Shown here one piece after another: positions 31,303 through 38,576 of a stretch of 38,576 bases of DNA (within the stretch, counting starts at the first letter, position 1; every line of letters starts with the position of its first letter). Source of the stretch: Bacteroidota bacterium (GTDB lineage Bacteria; Bacteroidota; Bacteroidia; Chitinophagales; Chitinophagaceae). The stretch spans positions 1 to 38,576 of the forward strand of contig JAFDXE010000036.1 in the NCBI GenBank assembly GCA_018268085.1. Reading direction: 5' to 3'. The translations under genes and the position numbers were made by a program. The notes below the pieces were generated by a model. The model had not been told where the DNA came from, did no database searches, and worked only from the letters and a program-made list of their open reading frames with translations.

Positions 31303-33816
31303 TTAAATCATTTCATTTAGATGCGCCTGTAATTCCGATTCTGTTTTAATCAACACGTCTCTTACCTTGCTGCCCTGGTTCGGACCCACAATGCCTGCGG
31401 CTTCCAGTTGATCCATGAGGCGACCTGCACGATTGTAACCGAGTTTCATCCTTCGCTGAAGCAGGGAAGTACTTCCACTCTGGCTGCCAACGATGAGCCT
31501 CGCCGCATCTTCAAACAACGCATCTTTATCATTAATGTCGAAATCTTTGCCTTCCATTTCCTTTTCATCTACATATTCCGGTAACAGGAATGCCTGGGCG
31601 TATCCACGCTGACCGCTGATGAAGTCAACAATCTTATCTACTTCAGGTGTATCCACGAAAGCACACTGCAAACGAACCAGTTCACCATTATAACTGATGA
31701 GCATATCTCCTTTACCAATCAATTGTTCGGCGCCGCCGGTATCCAGGATGGTTCTACTATCGATCTTACTACTCACCTTAAACGCAATACGTGCCGGGAA
31801 ATTCGCCTTGATCGTTCCGGTAATAATATTTACAGAAGGGCGCTGTGTGGCAATGATGAGGTGAATACCAACCGCCCTGGCCAATTGTGCCAAACGGGCT
31901 ATCGGCATTTCAACTTCTTTACCCGCCGTCATGATCAGATCGGCAAATTCATCTACCACCAATACAATAAATGGCAGGAACTGGTGGCCTTTCTCCGGGT
32001 TCAGTTTTCTTGAAACAAATTTTTCGTTGTATTCCCTGATGTTTCTGCAACCCGCTTCTTTTAACAGGTCGTACCGGTTGTCCATTTCAATACACATGGC
32101 ATTCAGCGTATGCACAACTTTCTTGGTATCGGTAATGATGGCATCTTCTTCGCCGGGCAATTTTGCCAGGAAATGCTTTTCAATTGTTTTATAAATACTC
32201 AACTCTACTTTCTTCGGATCCACCAATACAAATTTCAATTGCGATGGATGTTTGCTATATAATAAAGAAACGAGTATGGCATTTAATCCCACTGATTTAC
32301 CCTGCCCGGTGGCACCTGCCATCAGCAAGTGAGGCATATTGGCAAGGTCTACAATAAAGTTTTCATTGTTGATCTTTTTACCAATCGCAATAGGCAGCGA
32401 GAAACTATTCTTTTTAAAACGATCTGTATCGAGCAGTGTTCTCATACTCACAATCGTTTTCTTCGCATTCGGTACTTCAATACCAATCGTTCCCTTTCCC
32501 GGAATGGGCGCTATGATACGAATGCCCAACGCTGCAAGACTTAATGCAATATCATCTTCCAGGTTCTTGATACGGGAAATGCGCACCCCCGCAGCCGGTA
32601 TGATCTCATACAATGTTACTGTTGGGCCCACCGTTGCAGAAATCCTTGAAATTTCAATATCGTAATTCCGGAGTGTATTGATGATCTGGTTTTTGTTATT
32701 CTCCAGTTCAGTTGCATCCTGTACAATTTTTTCACTTCCATGATTTTCGAGTAATTCCGTTGTGGGATATTTATAGTCACGGAGGTCGAGAATGGGATCA
32801 TACGGTTTTTGCTCCGGTATTTTTTCCGTTGCTGTTAATTCTTCCGCAGGTTTAGGTTCATCCGCTTTTATTTCCAGTTCCAGTCCGGATACCGGTATCG
32901 GCTTAGGTTTAGGTGTGATAATTTTTTCCGGTTGAGGCAATACTACTTCCACAGATTGTTCAACAGGTGTTATCTCTTCTTTAACCGGTTTTTCCTTTGG
33001 CGCTTTTTTTACAGGCTCTTCCTTTTCTATTATTTGCAGATCATGTTCATTTGCAGGTGTGGTTTCGGGAATAGTTAATACAGCCGCATTTCCTTTGAGG
33101 TTATTTCCTTTAGTGGTTTCTTCGAGTACATCTTTAGACTGGTCTGCATTTTTTGCAACAGCACTATCTACCGTCATTGTTTCTATGGCTGCTTCTGCTG
33201 CCGGTTGTTTTGCCTTCAAACCAAATGAAGGATTGAAACGCCAGATCACATACGCCAGGAAAGCAACGGCAATGATGCCGATGGTACCTATTTGCCCGAT
33301 GAGGCCGTACATCCAATCCCTGATCATATCACCAACAGCACCACCCCATGCGAATGCATTTCCTTTCATGATTACAGCAGCAGTTACGCTTAACAATGGC
33401 AACCCGATAACCAGGTATTTTACATTGCGAAGAATAGAAAATACTTTTTTTCCAAAGAACAGGTTAACGCCCACCACAAAAAACAAACTGCACAACAGGT
33501 ACGATGCAATACCAAATCCTTTGTAAATAAAGAAGTGAGAAACAAATGCACCGAACGTTCCCATGAGGTTGGCCACTTCGGCATCTGTACCGATCAGTAA
33601 TTTTGATCCGTGCTGAAATACTTTATCCTGGTCTTCATCCCAGGTAAAAAGATAAGAGGTAAAGGCTATAAATAAAAGTAACGAAACCAGGATACAAACG
33701 CTACCGGCAATTTTATGGGTGCGTTCATCTTTCAGAAGTTTTTTTACTTCAACTTTTTCAATCTTTTCCTGGGGAAGTGTTTCTTTTTCGGAAGCTTTCG
33801 ATTTTGTTTTGGCCAT
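31303..33816 (-). CDS. ftsK: DNA translocase FtsK/SpoIIIE
   Basis: The 837-residue protein has four N-terminal membrane helices (about 35-200) and a charged, Pro/Glu/Lys-rich linker (about 205-345). The motor domain carries Walker A GATGQGKSVGLN (about 498-509) and Walker B VVDEFADLI (about 617-625), followed by IATQRPSVNIITG. A C-terminal winged-helix gamma domain (about 770-837, STSLLQRRMKLGYNRAGRLMDQLEAAGIVGP) reads polarity sequences. It pumps chromosomal DNA at the closing septum for dimer resolution. Size and domain order are normal for Bacteroidota. A -7 box ends six bases before its start codon. Confidence 0.96.
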   Translation of the reverse strand: MAKTKSKASEKETLPQEKIEKVEVKKLLKDERTHKIAGSVCILVSLLLFIAFTSYLFTWDEDQDKVFQHGSKLLIGTDAEVANLMGTFGAFVSHFFIYKGFGIASYLLCSLFFVVGVNLFFGKKVFSILRNVKYLVIGLPLLSVTAAVIMKGNAFAWGGAVGDMIRDWMYGLIGQIGTIGIIAVAFLAYVIWRFNPSFGLKAKQPAAEAAIETMTVDSAVAKNADQSKDVLEETTKGNNLKGNAAVLTIPETTPANEHDLQIIEKEEPVKKAPKEKPVKEEITPVEQSVEVVLPQPEKIITPKPKPIPVSGLELEIKADEPKPAEELTATEKIPEQKPYDPILDLRDYKYPTTELLENHGSEKIVQDATELENNKNQIINTLRNYDIEISRISATVGPTVTLYEIIPAAGVRISRIKNLEDDIALSLAALGIRIIAPIPGKGTIGIEVPNAKKTIVSMRTLLDTDRFKKNSFSLPIAIGKKINNENFIVDLANMPHLLMAGATGQGKSVGLNAILVSLLYSKHPSQLKFVLVDPKKVELSIYKTIEKHFLAKLPGEEDAIITDTKKVVHTLNAMCIEMDNRYDLLKEAGCRNIREYNEKFVSRKLNPEKGHQFLPFIVLVVDEFADLIMTAGKEVEMPIARLAQLARAVGIHLIIATQRPSVNIITGTIKANFPARIAFKVSSKIDSRTILDTGGAEQLIGKGDMLISYNGELVRLQCAFVDTPEVDKIVDFISGQRGYAQAFLLPEYVDEKEMEGKDFDINDKDALFEDAARLIVGSQSGSTSLLQRRMKLGYNRAGRLMDQLEAAGIVGPNQGSKVRDVLIKTESELQAHLNEMI

Positions 33817-33822
33817 CGGTTA

Positions 33823-33830
33823 CAAAGATA
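33823..33830 (-). promoter_or_regulatory. Bacteroidota -7 box immediately upstream of ftsK
   Basis: TATCTTTG on the minus strand matches TAnnTTTG exactly and ends six bases before the ftsK ATG, so transcription would start at or within a base or two of the start codon. No well-spaced -33 TTG is seen. Confidence 0.5.
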
Positions 33831-33953
33831 TAATATCAGGTGGTTTTAATCAGGTTTATACAAATACGAATTTATGCAGGAATGTTAGTAAACCCAAACC
33901 CGGCGCAGCGTTTTTACAATATTTTGAAAATGGAAATAACCGGTATTTCGGTA

Positions 33954-34340
33954 TTATTTTTTGACTACGGATGCAAACAAACACAACCATCCGCCAATAA
34001 ACGAAAGTCCGCCAAACGGAGTTATGATACCTATAAAATTCCATCCCGGAATTACGGCACCTTTTATCCATGTAAGAAAATACAATGAACCACTGAACAG
34101 GATAATGCCGATGATAAAAAGTTTGCCTGCCCAGATGGTTACTGCCGTTGGAAAATCTTTGTAGATGATGGCCGTAGCCAGTAAGGCAAACACATGATAA
34201 AACTGGTAACGCACACCTGTTTCAAAAATCGCCAATGCCTCGTTGCTGATGGTTCCTTTTAAGGTATGCGCTGCAAATGCACCAAGTGCAACGGTTACTG
34301 CTGCGAGAAAGGTTGATATTTTGAGAAAAATAGTATGCAT
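33954..34340 (-). CDS. DUF423 family membrane protein
   Basis: The 128-residue protein has four hydrophobic segments and the DUF423 (YgdD/YwdK) signatures: an N-terminal ALGAFAAHTLKGTIS with FETGVRYQFYHVFALL, and C-terminal TPFGGLSFIGGWLCLF. It is an inner-membrane protein of unknown function. I chose ATG 34340 (MHTIFLKIS); an in-frame TTG three codons upstream is possible. It lies between ftsK and aroK on the same strand, with about 135 bases on each side, so cotranscription is uncertain. Confidence 0.88.
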   Translation of the reverse strand: MHTIFLKISTFLAAVTVALGAFAAHTLKGTISNEALAIFETGVRYQFYHVFALLATAIIYKDFPTAVTIWAGKLFIIGIILFSGSLYFLTWIKGAVIPGWNFIGIITPFGGLSFIGGWLCLFASVVKK

Positions 34341-34362
34341 GATTAGCAAAGCGTTTTTAGCA

Positions 34363-34397
34363 AATAGCTGCGAGCTACGGAATGTACAATGTAGAAT
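34363..34397. repeat. Degenerate heptamer array
   Basis: Five imperfect 7-base units can be read (AATAGCT, GCGAGCT, ACGGAAT, GTACAAT, GTAGAAT), mixing the GAGCT-like and GAAT-like families seen elsewhere in the window. Much weaker than the other arrays. Confidence 0.35.
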
Positions 34398-34476
34398 ATA
34401 TTTTTTGCGTTGATTTCATCCTTGACCTTTTTTGGTTTTGAAGAATGCCCATAGCTCCATGCGCATTGCTTTCGGC

Positions 34477-34974
34477 TTATGAAATAATTTTATCAAAACT
34501 CTTCTCCCCCAGGTCCTCTACCCTTAACCGGATCTTTGATCGTTCATAAAAAGGCAATCGTTCTTCGAGTTTCTTCTGAACAAAAAACAACAGCTCTGCT
34601 TCATTTACATTTTTCACAAGAGGCCTTTTCTCTTTTTCTTTCATAATGTTTTCCAGCAGCAATGATGGAGATGCATGCAGGTAAACAGTGAGGCCGTGTT
34701 CATTCATCCATTCTATATTACCATCGAAACAAGCCGTACCGCCGCCACATGCAATAATACAATGATCTTCACCCGCCAGGGAGCGCAGTGCGGCTGATTC
34801 TAATTTCCTGAAATAAGCTTCTCCCTTTTTTTCAAAAATATCTACTACAGCTTTCCCTGTTGTTTTTTCTATCATTTCATCGAGGTCGTAAAAAGGAACT
34901 TCATGCTTCTGTGCCCAAAGCTTTCCCCAATACGATTTACCACTACCCATAAAACCTACAAGGAAGATTCTCAT
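34477..34974 (-). CDS. aroK: Shikimate kinase
   Basis: The 165-residue protein phosphorylates shikimate at the 3-position with ATP, in the aromatic amino acid pathway. Walker A is GFMGSGKS at 7-14. The shikimate-binding acidic motif DLDEMIE is at 30-36 (D30, D32), FRKLES at 55-60 supplies the binding arginine R56, the GGG loop is at 77-79, and the lid region carries KEKRPLV (about 114-120). All catalytic elements are present and length is normal. A -7 box lies four bases before its ATG, implying a leaderless mRNA. Confidence 0.94.
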   Translation of the reverse strand: MRIFLVGFMGSGKSYWGKLWAQKHEVPFYDLDEMIEKTTGKAVVDIFEKKGEAYFRKLESAALRSLAGEDHCIIACGGGTACFDGNIEWMNEHGLTVYLHASPSLLLENIMKEKEKRPLVKNVNEAELLFFVQKKLEERLPFYERSKIRLRVEDLGEKSFDKIIS

Positions 34975-34978
34975 GTTG

Positions 34979-34986
34979 CAAATGTA
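34979..34986 (-). promoter_or_regulatory. Bacteroidota -7 box immediately upstream of aroK
   Basis: TACATTTG on the minus strand matches TAnnTTTG exactly and ends four bases before the aroK ATG. No -33 TTG at 17-23 bases is evident. Confidence 0.5.
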
Positions 34987-35062
34987 TGGGCAAATTGCAA
35001 TCTATGATCGAAAGCACACACACTGAATTTTTACTGAATAGGAATACAACGATATTTGTACT

Positions 35063-35707
35063 ATGCAACACATCATTGACTCTACCATTCAGTTTGTACA
35101 AACAACTTTAAAAAACGCGGAAGGAGGCCACGACTGGTTTCATATTGAACGCGTTTGGAAAAATGCACTAACCATTGCAAAAGGCGAACAGGTGGATATG
35201 TTTGTTGTACAACTCGCAGCTTTACTGCATGATATTGCTGATGCTAAATTTCATGATGGCAATGAAAATATCGGCCCGCAAAAAGCCCGTATGTTTTTAC
35301 AACAATTAAACGTTGAAGAAGCCGTCATTGCTCATGTGGAGCAGATCATCAGGAATATTTCTTTTAAAGGTGGAAATTTTGCCGCAGGTTTTTCCTCACC
35401 CGAATTGTTGGTGGTACAGGATGCCGACCGGCTCGATGCTATGGGTGCTATTGGCATAGCCCGTGCATTCAGTTATGGCGGGTATAAGAACAGGGAATTG
35501 TATAATCCTGCCATTAAACCCGATATGAACATGAACAAAGAAACCTATAAAAAATCTACGGCACCAACGATCAATCATTTCTACGAAAAATTATTGTTGC
35601 TTAAACACAAAATGAATACCGGAACAGGAAAAAGATTAGCCGAAAGAAGACACGCATTTATGGAACGTTATGTAGAAGAGTTTTTTTATGAATGGGAGGG
35701 AAATTGA
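35063..35707 (+). CDS. HD-domain phosphohydrolase
   Basis: The 214-residue protein has a metal-dependent HD domain. The first histidine lies in GHDWFHIERVWKNA (H27), the HD pair in LLHDIADAKFHDG (H56-D57), and a distal aspartate in VVQDADRLDAMGAIGIARAF (about 120-139). This GHDxxHxxRV form is that of YpgQ/YedJ-like proteins, reported as nucleotide (pyro)phosphohydrolases; the substrate here is unproven. It is cytosolic, with no other domain. A near-consensus -7 element (GATATTTG, one mismatch) lies just upstream. Confidence 0.88.
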   Translation: MQHIIDSTIQFVQTTLKNAEGGHDWFHIERVWKNALTIAKGEQVDMFVVQLAALLHDIADAKFHDGNENIGPQKARMFLQQLNVEEAVIAHVEQIIRNISFKGGNFAAGFSSPELLVVQDADRLDAMGAIGIARAFSYGGYKNRELYNPAIKPDMNMNKETYKKSTAPTINHFYEKLLLLKHKMNTGTGKRLAERRHAFMERYVEEFFYEWEGN

Positions 35708-35807
35708 TGAGGTGACAGGAAGAGATCATTATGAAGAAATGAAATAACAGCATACTGATCATTCTTTTGCTGATTCAACGAATTAGCCAATCAGCTAGTT
35801 AATCAAT

Positions 35808-37931
35808 ATGAAAACTGCGCATACACAAAGAATTCAATATTTTTTATTCAGCCAGTACCTGGCAGACGGATTTCGTATTACGATCACCATCGTTTTACCG
35901 GTAATTTTATTTGCACAATTTGGAATGATGGCTTACGGACTCACCATTGCGCTGGGTTGTTTGTGTGCCAGCATTGCCGACATCCCCGGGCCAATTGTAA
36001 GCAAACGAAACGGGATGTTATATTGTATCGGTTTCGTTTTTACCATGTCGCTGCTTACAGGTTTGGTTAACGACCACAGCATTTTACTGGGCATTCTCAT
36101 TGTACTTGCTACTTTCTTTTTTAGCATTATAGCTGTGTTTGGTAACCGGGCTGCCTCTGTTGGCACTGCCGCATTACTGGTAATGATCCTGCGCATGTCG
36201 GATAAAAGCACACCGCAGGTAGCCCTTACCGATAGTTTGCTCATTGTTGCTGGTGCTGTATGGTATTTATTGATCGCCTTATTGTTTAACAGGCTATCCC
36301 CATACCGGTCGGCACAGCGGGCGTTGGGAAACTGCATTCATGAAACAGCAAAATTTTTACAGATAAAATCCGAACTGTACGACATCAACACCGACCTGGA
36401 AACGGCGTACCGGAAACTTGTAACGCAGCAGATCATTGTAAGCGAAAGCCAGGATGCAGCAAGAGAATTGCTCTTTAAGAATAAAGAAATTTTAAAAGAA
36501 CCATCCAGGATAGCAAGATTACTGGTAGTAACATTTGCCGATAGTGTTGACTTATATGAACAGGTAATGGCCACCTGGTACGATTACAAACTGCTGCGGG
36601 AAAAATACGGCGCAACAGGTTTACTGGAAGATGTATCCGTAATTATTAAACGCATCGCCGGTGAACTGGATAATATCGGCCTTGCCATCCAATCCAACAA
36701 CAGTTTTACAAAGCAATACAACCTTATCAGTGAATTGAATACTTTAAAATTGAAAATTGATGCGCTTGACGACAACAACAGCAAACTGGTATTAAAAAAA
36801 ATATTGGTTAACCTGAGAAACCTGGGTAATCATGCAGATGAACTGATGAATTATTTCAGTCTTACCATTTCTGCAAAAGGCCGGCTGCGCAGCAGGAGCG
36901 ACTATTCAAAATTTGTTTCTCACATGGAGATTGACAGTACGGTGTTAAAAAACAATCTTACACTCCGTTCGGGCATATTCAGGCATGCAGTCAGGATGAC
37001 CATCACCTGTTTAGCAGGATATATTGTTTCAAAAACAATTCCTTACGGGCATCACAGTTATTGGATTTTACTCACCATCATTATCATTTTAAAACCGGGA
37101 TTCAGTTTAACCAAAGAGCGAAACATTGAACGGTTTGCGGGAACCATGGCCGGAGGTTTACTCGGGCTTGTGCTGTTGCATTTTATTCACGACAGGAATC
37201 TGCTGTTTGGATTGATCATCTTTTTTATGTTAGGCACATACACATTCATGCGGTTGAATTATATCGTGATGGTAATTTTCACTACGCCTTATGTACTCAT
37301 CCTGTTTAATTTGCTCGGGCTTGGTTTTTTAAAAGTTGCCGAAGAGCGGCTACTCGATACCGGTATAGCCTGTGTATTGTCTTTACTGGCGGGTTATCTT
37401 TTATTTCCTCATTGGGAATCCCTGCAAATTGAAAGTTATATGAAAGAGGTATTGAAAGCCAATATCCGTTATATGAAAAAGTTGTCGGGTTTTCTTATGG
37501 GACAAACCATTTCCACCCTGGAATATAAACTGGCGAGGAAAGAAGTATATGTTTCAACAGCGAACCTGAGCGCTGCCTTTAACCGCATGTTATCGGAACC
37601 GAAAACCAAACAACGCAATGGAAAACTGATTTATGAATTTCTGGTACTGAACCATGTACTTTCTTCAAATATCGCCAGCCTGTCGGCAGATATGCTGCAG
37701 AAAAAACAAAAATTATATCCTAAAGAAAATATACTTCAGGTAAAAAGAGCCCTGGGCTGCCTTGACGAAAGTTTACAACAGATGGATAAATCGTTTACCA
37801 GTGAAATAGAAAATCCTATGATACATGTTCATTCAAATGAACAGTCAGATAAAAACCTGAGCAATCAACTCGATTTTATTTATAAGGTTACGCAGGATAT
37901 ACAAAAAGTGACGAAATACATAGCTACGTGA
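35808..37931 (+). CDS. FUSC-family (YccS-like) inner-membrane protein
   Basis: The 707-residue protein has two clusters of membrane helices (about 20-165 and 390-530), each followed by a soluble helical region, which is the YccS/YhfK-type FUSC layout: an N-terminal YccS-like half and a C-terminal FUSC_2-like half (SKTIPYGHHSYWILLTIIII...KPGFSLTKER). Related proteins include aromatic acid efflux components and fusaric acid resistance proteins; substrate unknown. No membrane-fusion or outer-membrane channel partner is adjacent. Its stop codon at 37929-37931 directly touches the inverted 9-base repeat array that bounds the GxxExxY gene. Confidence 0.88.
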   Translation: MKTAHTQRIQYFLFSQYLADGFRITITIVLPVILFAQFGMMAYGLTIALGCLCASIADIPGPIVSKRNGMLYCIGFVFTMSLLTGLVNDHSILLGILIVLATFFFSIIAVFGNRAASVGTAALLVMILRMSDKSTPQVALTDSLLIVAGAVWYLLIALLFNRLSPYRSAQRALGNCIHETAKFLQIKSELYDINTDLETAYRKLVTQQIIVSESQDAARELLFKNKEILKEPSRIARLLVVTFADSVDLYEQVMATWYDYKLLREKYGATGLLEDVSVIIKRIAGELDNIGLAIQSNNSFTKQYNLISELNTLKLKIDALDDNNSKLVLKKILVNLRNLGNHADELMNYFSLTISAKGRLRSRSDYSKFVSHMEIDSTVLKNNLTLRSGIFRHAVRMTITCLAGYIVSKTIPYGHHSYWILLTIIIILKPGFSLTKERNIERFAGTMAGGLLGLVLLHFIHDRNLLFGLIIFFMLGTYTFMRLNYIVMVIFTTPYVLILFNLLGLGFLKVAEERLLDTGIACVLSLLAGYLLFPHWESLQIESYMKEVLKANIRYMKKLSGFLMGQTISTLEYKLARKEVYVSTANLSAAFNRMLSEPKTKQRNGKLIYEFLVLNHVLSSNIASLSADMLQKKQKLYPKENILQVKRALGCLDESLQQMDKSFTSEIENPMIHVHSNEQSDKNLSNQLDFIYKVTQDIQKVTKYIAT

Positions 37932-37932
37932 T

Positions 37933-37972
37933 GGGAACGCAGATAACACAGATTAAGAGGATTTTCACCGCC
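37933..37972. repeat. Left arm of the nonamer repeats around the GxxExxY gene
   Basis: Nine-base units read ACGCAGATA, ACACAGATT, AAGAGGATT, TTCACCGCC, preceded by GGGA. They begin two bases after the upstream stop codon. The reverse complement of 38474-38510 (GGAACGCGGAT...ACGGATT...AGGAT) matches in the same order, making an imperfect inverted pair. Confidence 0.75.
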
Positions 37973-38053
37973 TTTTTGCTTTTAATACGCTAAAATTACT
38001 GTGATTTAACTGGCGACAGAATTTCGGGTTAGCATTACTTTGTGAATAAAAAA

Positions 38054-38434
38054 ATGCTGTTTGAAGAGAAGACAGAATTAATAATTAAATGCTTTTACCA
38101 GGTATATAATTATTTCGGCTACGGATTCCTGGAAAAAGTTTATGAAAATGCATTAATTATTGAATTAAACAGACACGGCTTTTGGTGCCACCAGCAATGT
38201 GCTGTAGAAGTATGCTACAAGGATATTAAAGTAGGAAACTATTATTGTGATATTCTTGTCGATAATAAGATTATTCTTGAATTGAAAACTGCTGAGAACG
38301 GTATTGTAAAAGAGCATGAAATTCAACTGTTGAATTATCTAAGAGCTACTGAATTGGAACTTGGACTTATTCTAAATTTCGGGAAAACCCCCTCAATAAA
38401 AAGGAAAATAAATACCAGGAACTTTAATGATTAA
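38054..38434 (+). CDS. GxxExxY protein (PD-(D/E)XK-like)
   Basis: The 126-residue protein matches the GxxExxY family (TIGR04256): the name motif is GFLEKVY (residues 24-30 from ATG 38054). A possible PD-(D/E)XK nuclease-type core follows, with D66 in YYCDILVDNK and E76-x-K78 in ILELKTAE, then EHEIQLLNYLRAT and LGLILNFG. Biological function is unknown. The frame is open four codons further to a GTG at 38042, but that GTG overlaps a -7-like TTACTTTG, so the ATG is preferred. The gene is isolated between inverted 9-base repeat arrays, like the four-helix-bundle gene between 7-base arrays. Confidence 0.87.
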   Translation: MLFEEKTELIIKCFYQVYNYFGYGFLEKVYENALIIELNRHGFWCHQQCAVEVCYKDIKVGNYYCDILVDNKIILELKTAENGIVKEHEIQLLNYLRATELELGLILNFGKTPSIKRKINTRNFND

Positions 38435-38460
38435 CTTTCCCAATCCGTGCTTGAGCATTA

Positions 38461-38576
38461 ATCATTCAAAAAACAGCGCTCATCCTATAAATCCGTAAAA
38501 TCCGCGTTCCTATTCTACCCCATTCCTCTTTACTAATTTATCAAATCATCATTCAAGAGAAAACAGCGCTCATCCT
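38461..38576. repeat. Direct repeat at the window edge
   Basis: The segment at 38461-38486 (ATCATTCAAAAAACAGCGCT and the following CATCCT) recurs at 38548-38576 with a 3-base insertion (GAG). The second copy runs off the end of the window, so a further repeat unit probably follows. Confidence 0.8.
38474..38510. repeat. Right arm of the nonamer repeats around the GxxExxY gene
   Basis: On the minus strand the units are ACGCGGATT, TTACGGATT, TATAGGATG, preceded by GGA. This is the inverted counterpart of 37933-37972. Its outer part (ACAGCGCTCATCCT) recurs directly at 38563-38576. Confidence 0.75.

Noticed and set aside
34349..34349. TTG start for the DUF423 gene
   Set aside because: ATG 34340 is three codons downstream and gives a normal N-terminus; no promoter or ribosome-binding evidence favours the TTG.

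Overview
The window looks like a chromosomal segment of a Bacteroidota bacterium, most likely of the Chitinophagaceae/Sphingobacteriia side (inference). Evidence: AT-rich coding sequence; exact matches to the Bacteroidota -7 promoter element TAnnTTTG just upstream of many genes; almost no Shine-Dalgarno sites; a secreted protein with a gliding-motility/type IX secretion C-terminal domain; and Bacteroidota-typical families (DUF6702, PafA-type phosphatase, M1 peptidase, alpha-oxoamine synthase of the serine palmitoyltransferase type). I find 27 protein genes, two tRNA-Gln genes, no rRNA, no CRISPR array and no insertion sequence with a transposase.

Layout. 1-3.2 kb: probable serine palmitoyltransferase (-) with its terminator, divergent from a PafA-like phosphatase (+). 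3.2-4.1 kb: tRNA-Gln(CTG) and tRNA-Gln(TTG) (-), then a four-helix-bundle (S23/IVS-type) gene enclosed by inverted 7-bp repeat arrays. 4.1-8 kb: cyanophycin synthetase cphA (-) and cyanophycinase cphB (+), divergent; together they build and begin to degrade a nitrogen-storage polymer. 8.1-14.1 kb (+): mutS, a type IX-secreted PKD-like protein, tryptophan 2,3-dioxygenase. 14.1-16.7 kb (-): glmM and a cysteine desulfurase. 16.9-17.6 kb (+): a SAM methyltransferase. 17.6-21.7 kb (-): two tandem LtaS-like sulfatase-fold membrane enzymes. 21.8-23.6 kb (+): PAP2 phosphatase plus CorC/TlyC-like protein. 23.7-27.3 kb: DUF6702 protein (-), divergent from HupE/UreJ-like protein and an M1 peptidase (+). 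27.4-29.6 kb: a MORN/YwqK-like secreted protein (-), an SRPBCC protein and a divergent class I isoprenoid-synthase-like protein (+). 29.7-35 kb (-): FAH-family hydrolase, pth, ftsK, DUF423 protein, aroK. 35-38.4 kb (+): HD hydrolase, FUSC-family membrane protein, and a GxxExxY protein flanked by inverted 9-bp repeat arrays.

Most genes are housekeeping. The least ordinary material is (i) the intergenic arrays of 7-bp and 9-bp quasi-repeats. Two of these form inverted pairs around small orphan genes (four-helix-bundle protein; GxxExxY protein) and lie directly against neighbouring stop codons, which suggests insertion-like cassettes of unknown mechanism. (ii) The isoprenoid-synthase-like protein, which retains DDxxD, a lysine motif and an altered second Asp-rich motif. 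(iii) Several promoters whose -7 box lies only 4-6 bases from the start codon, implying leaderless mRNAs.

All functional calls are from reading translated sequence and motifs; no database search was run.
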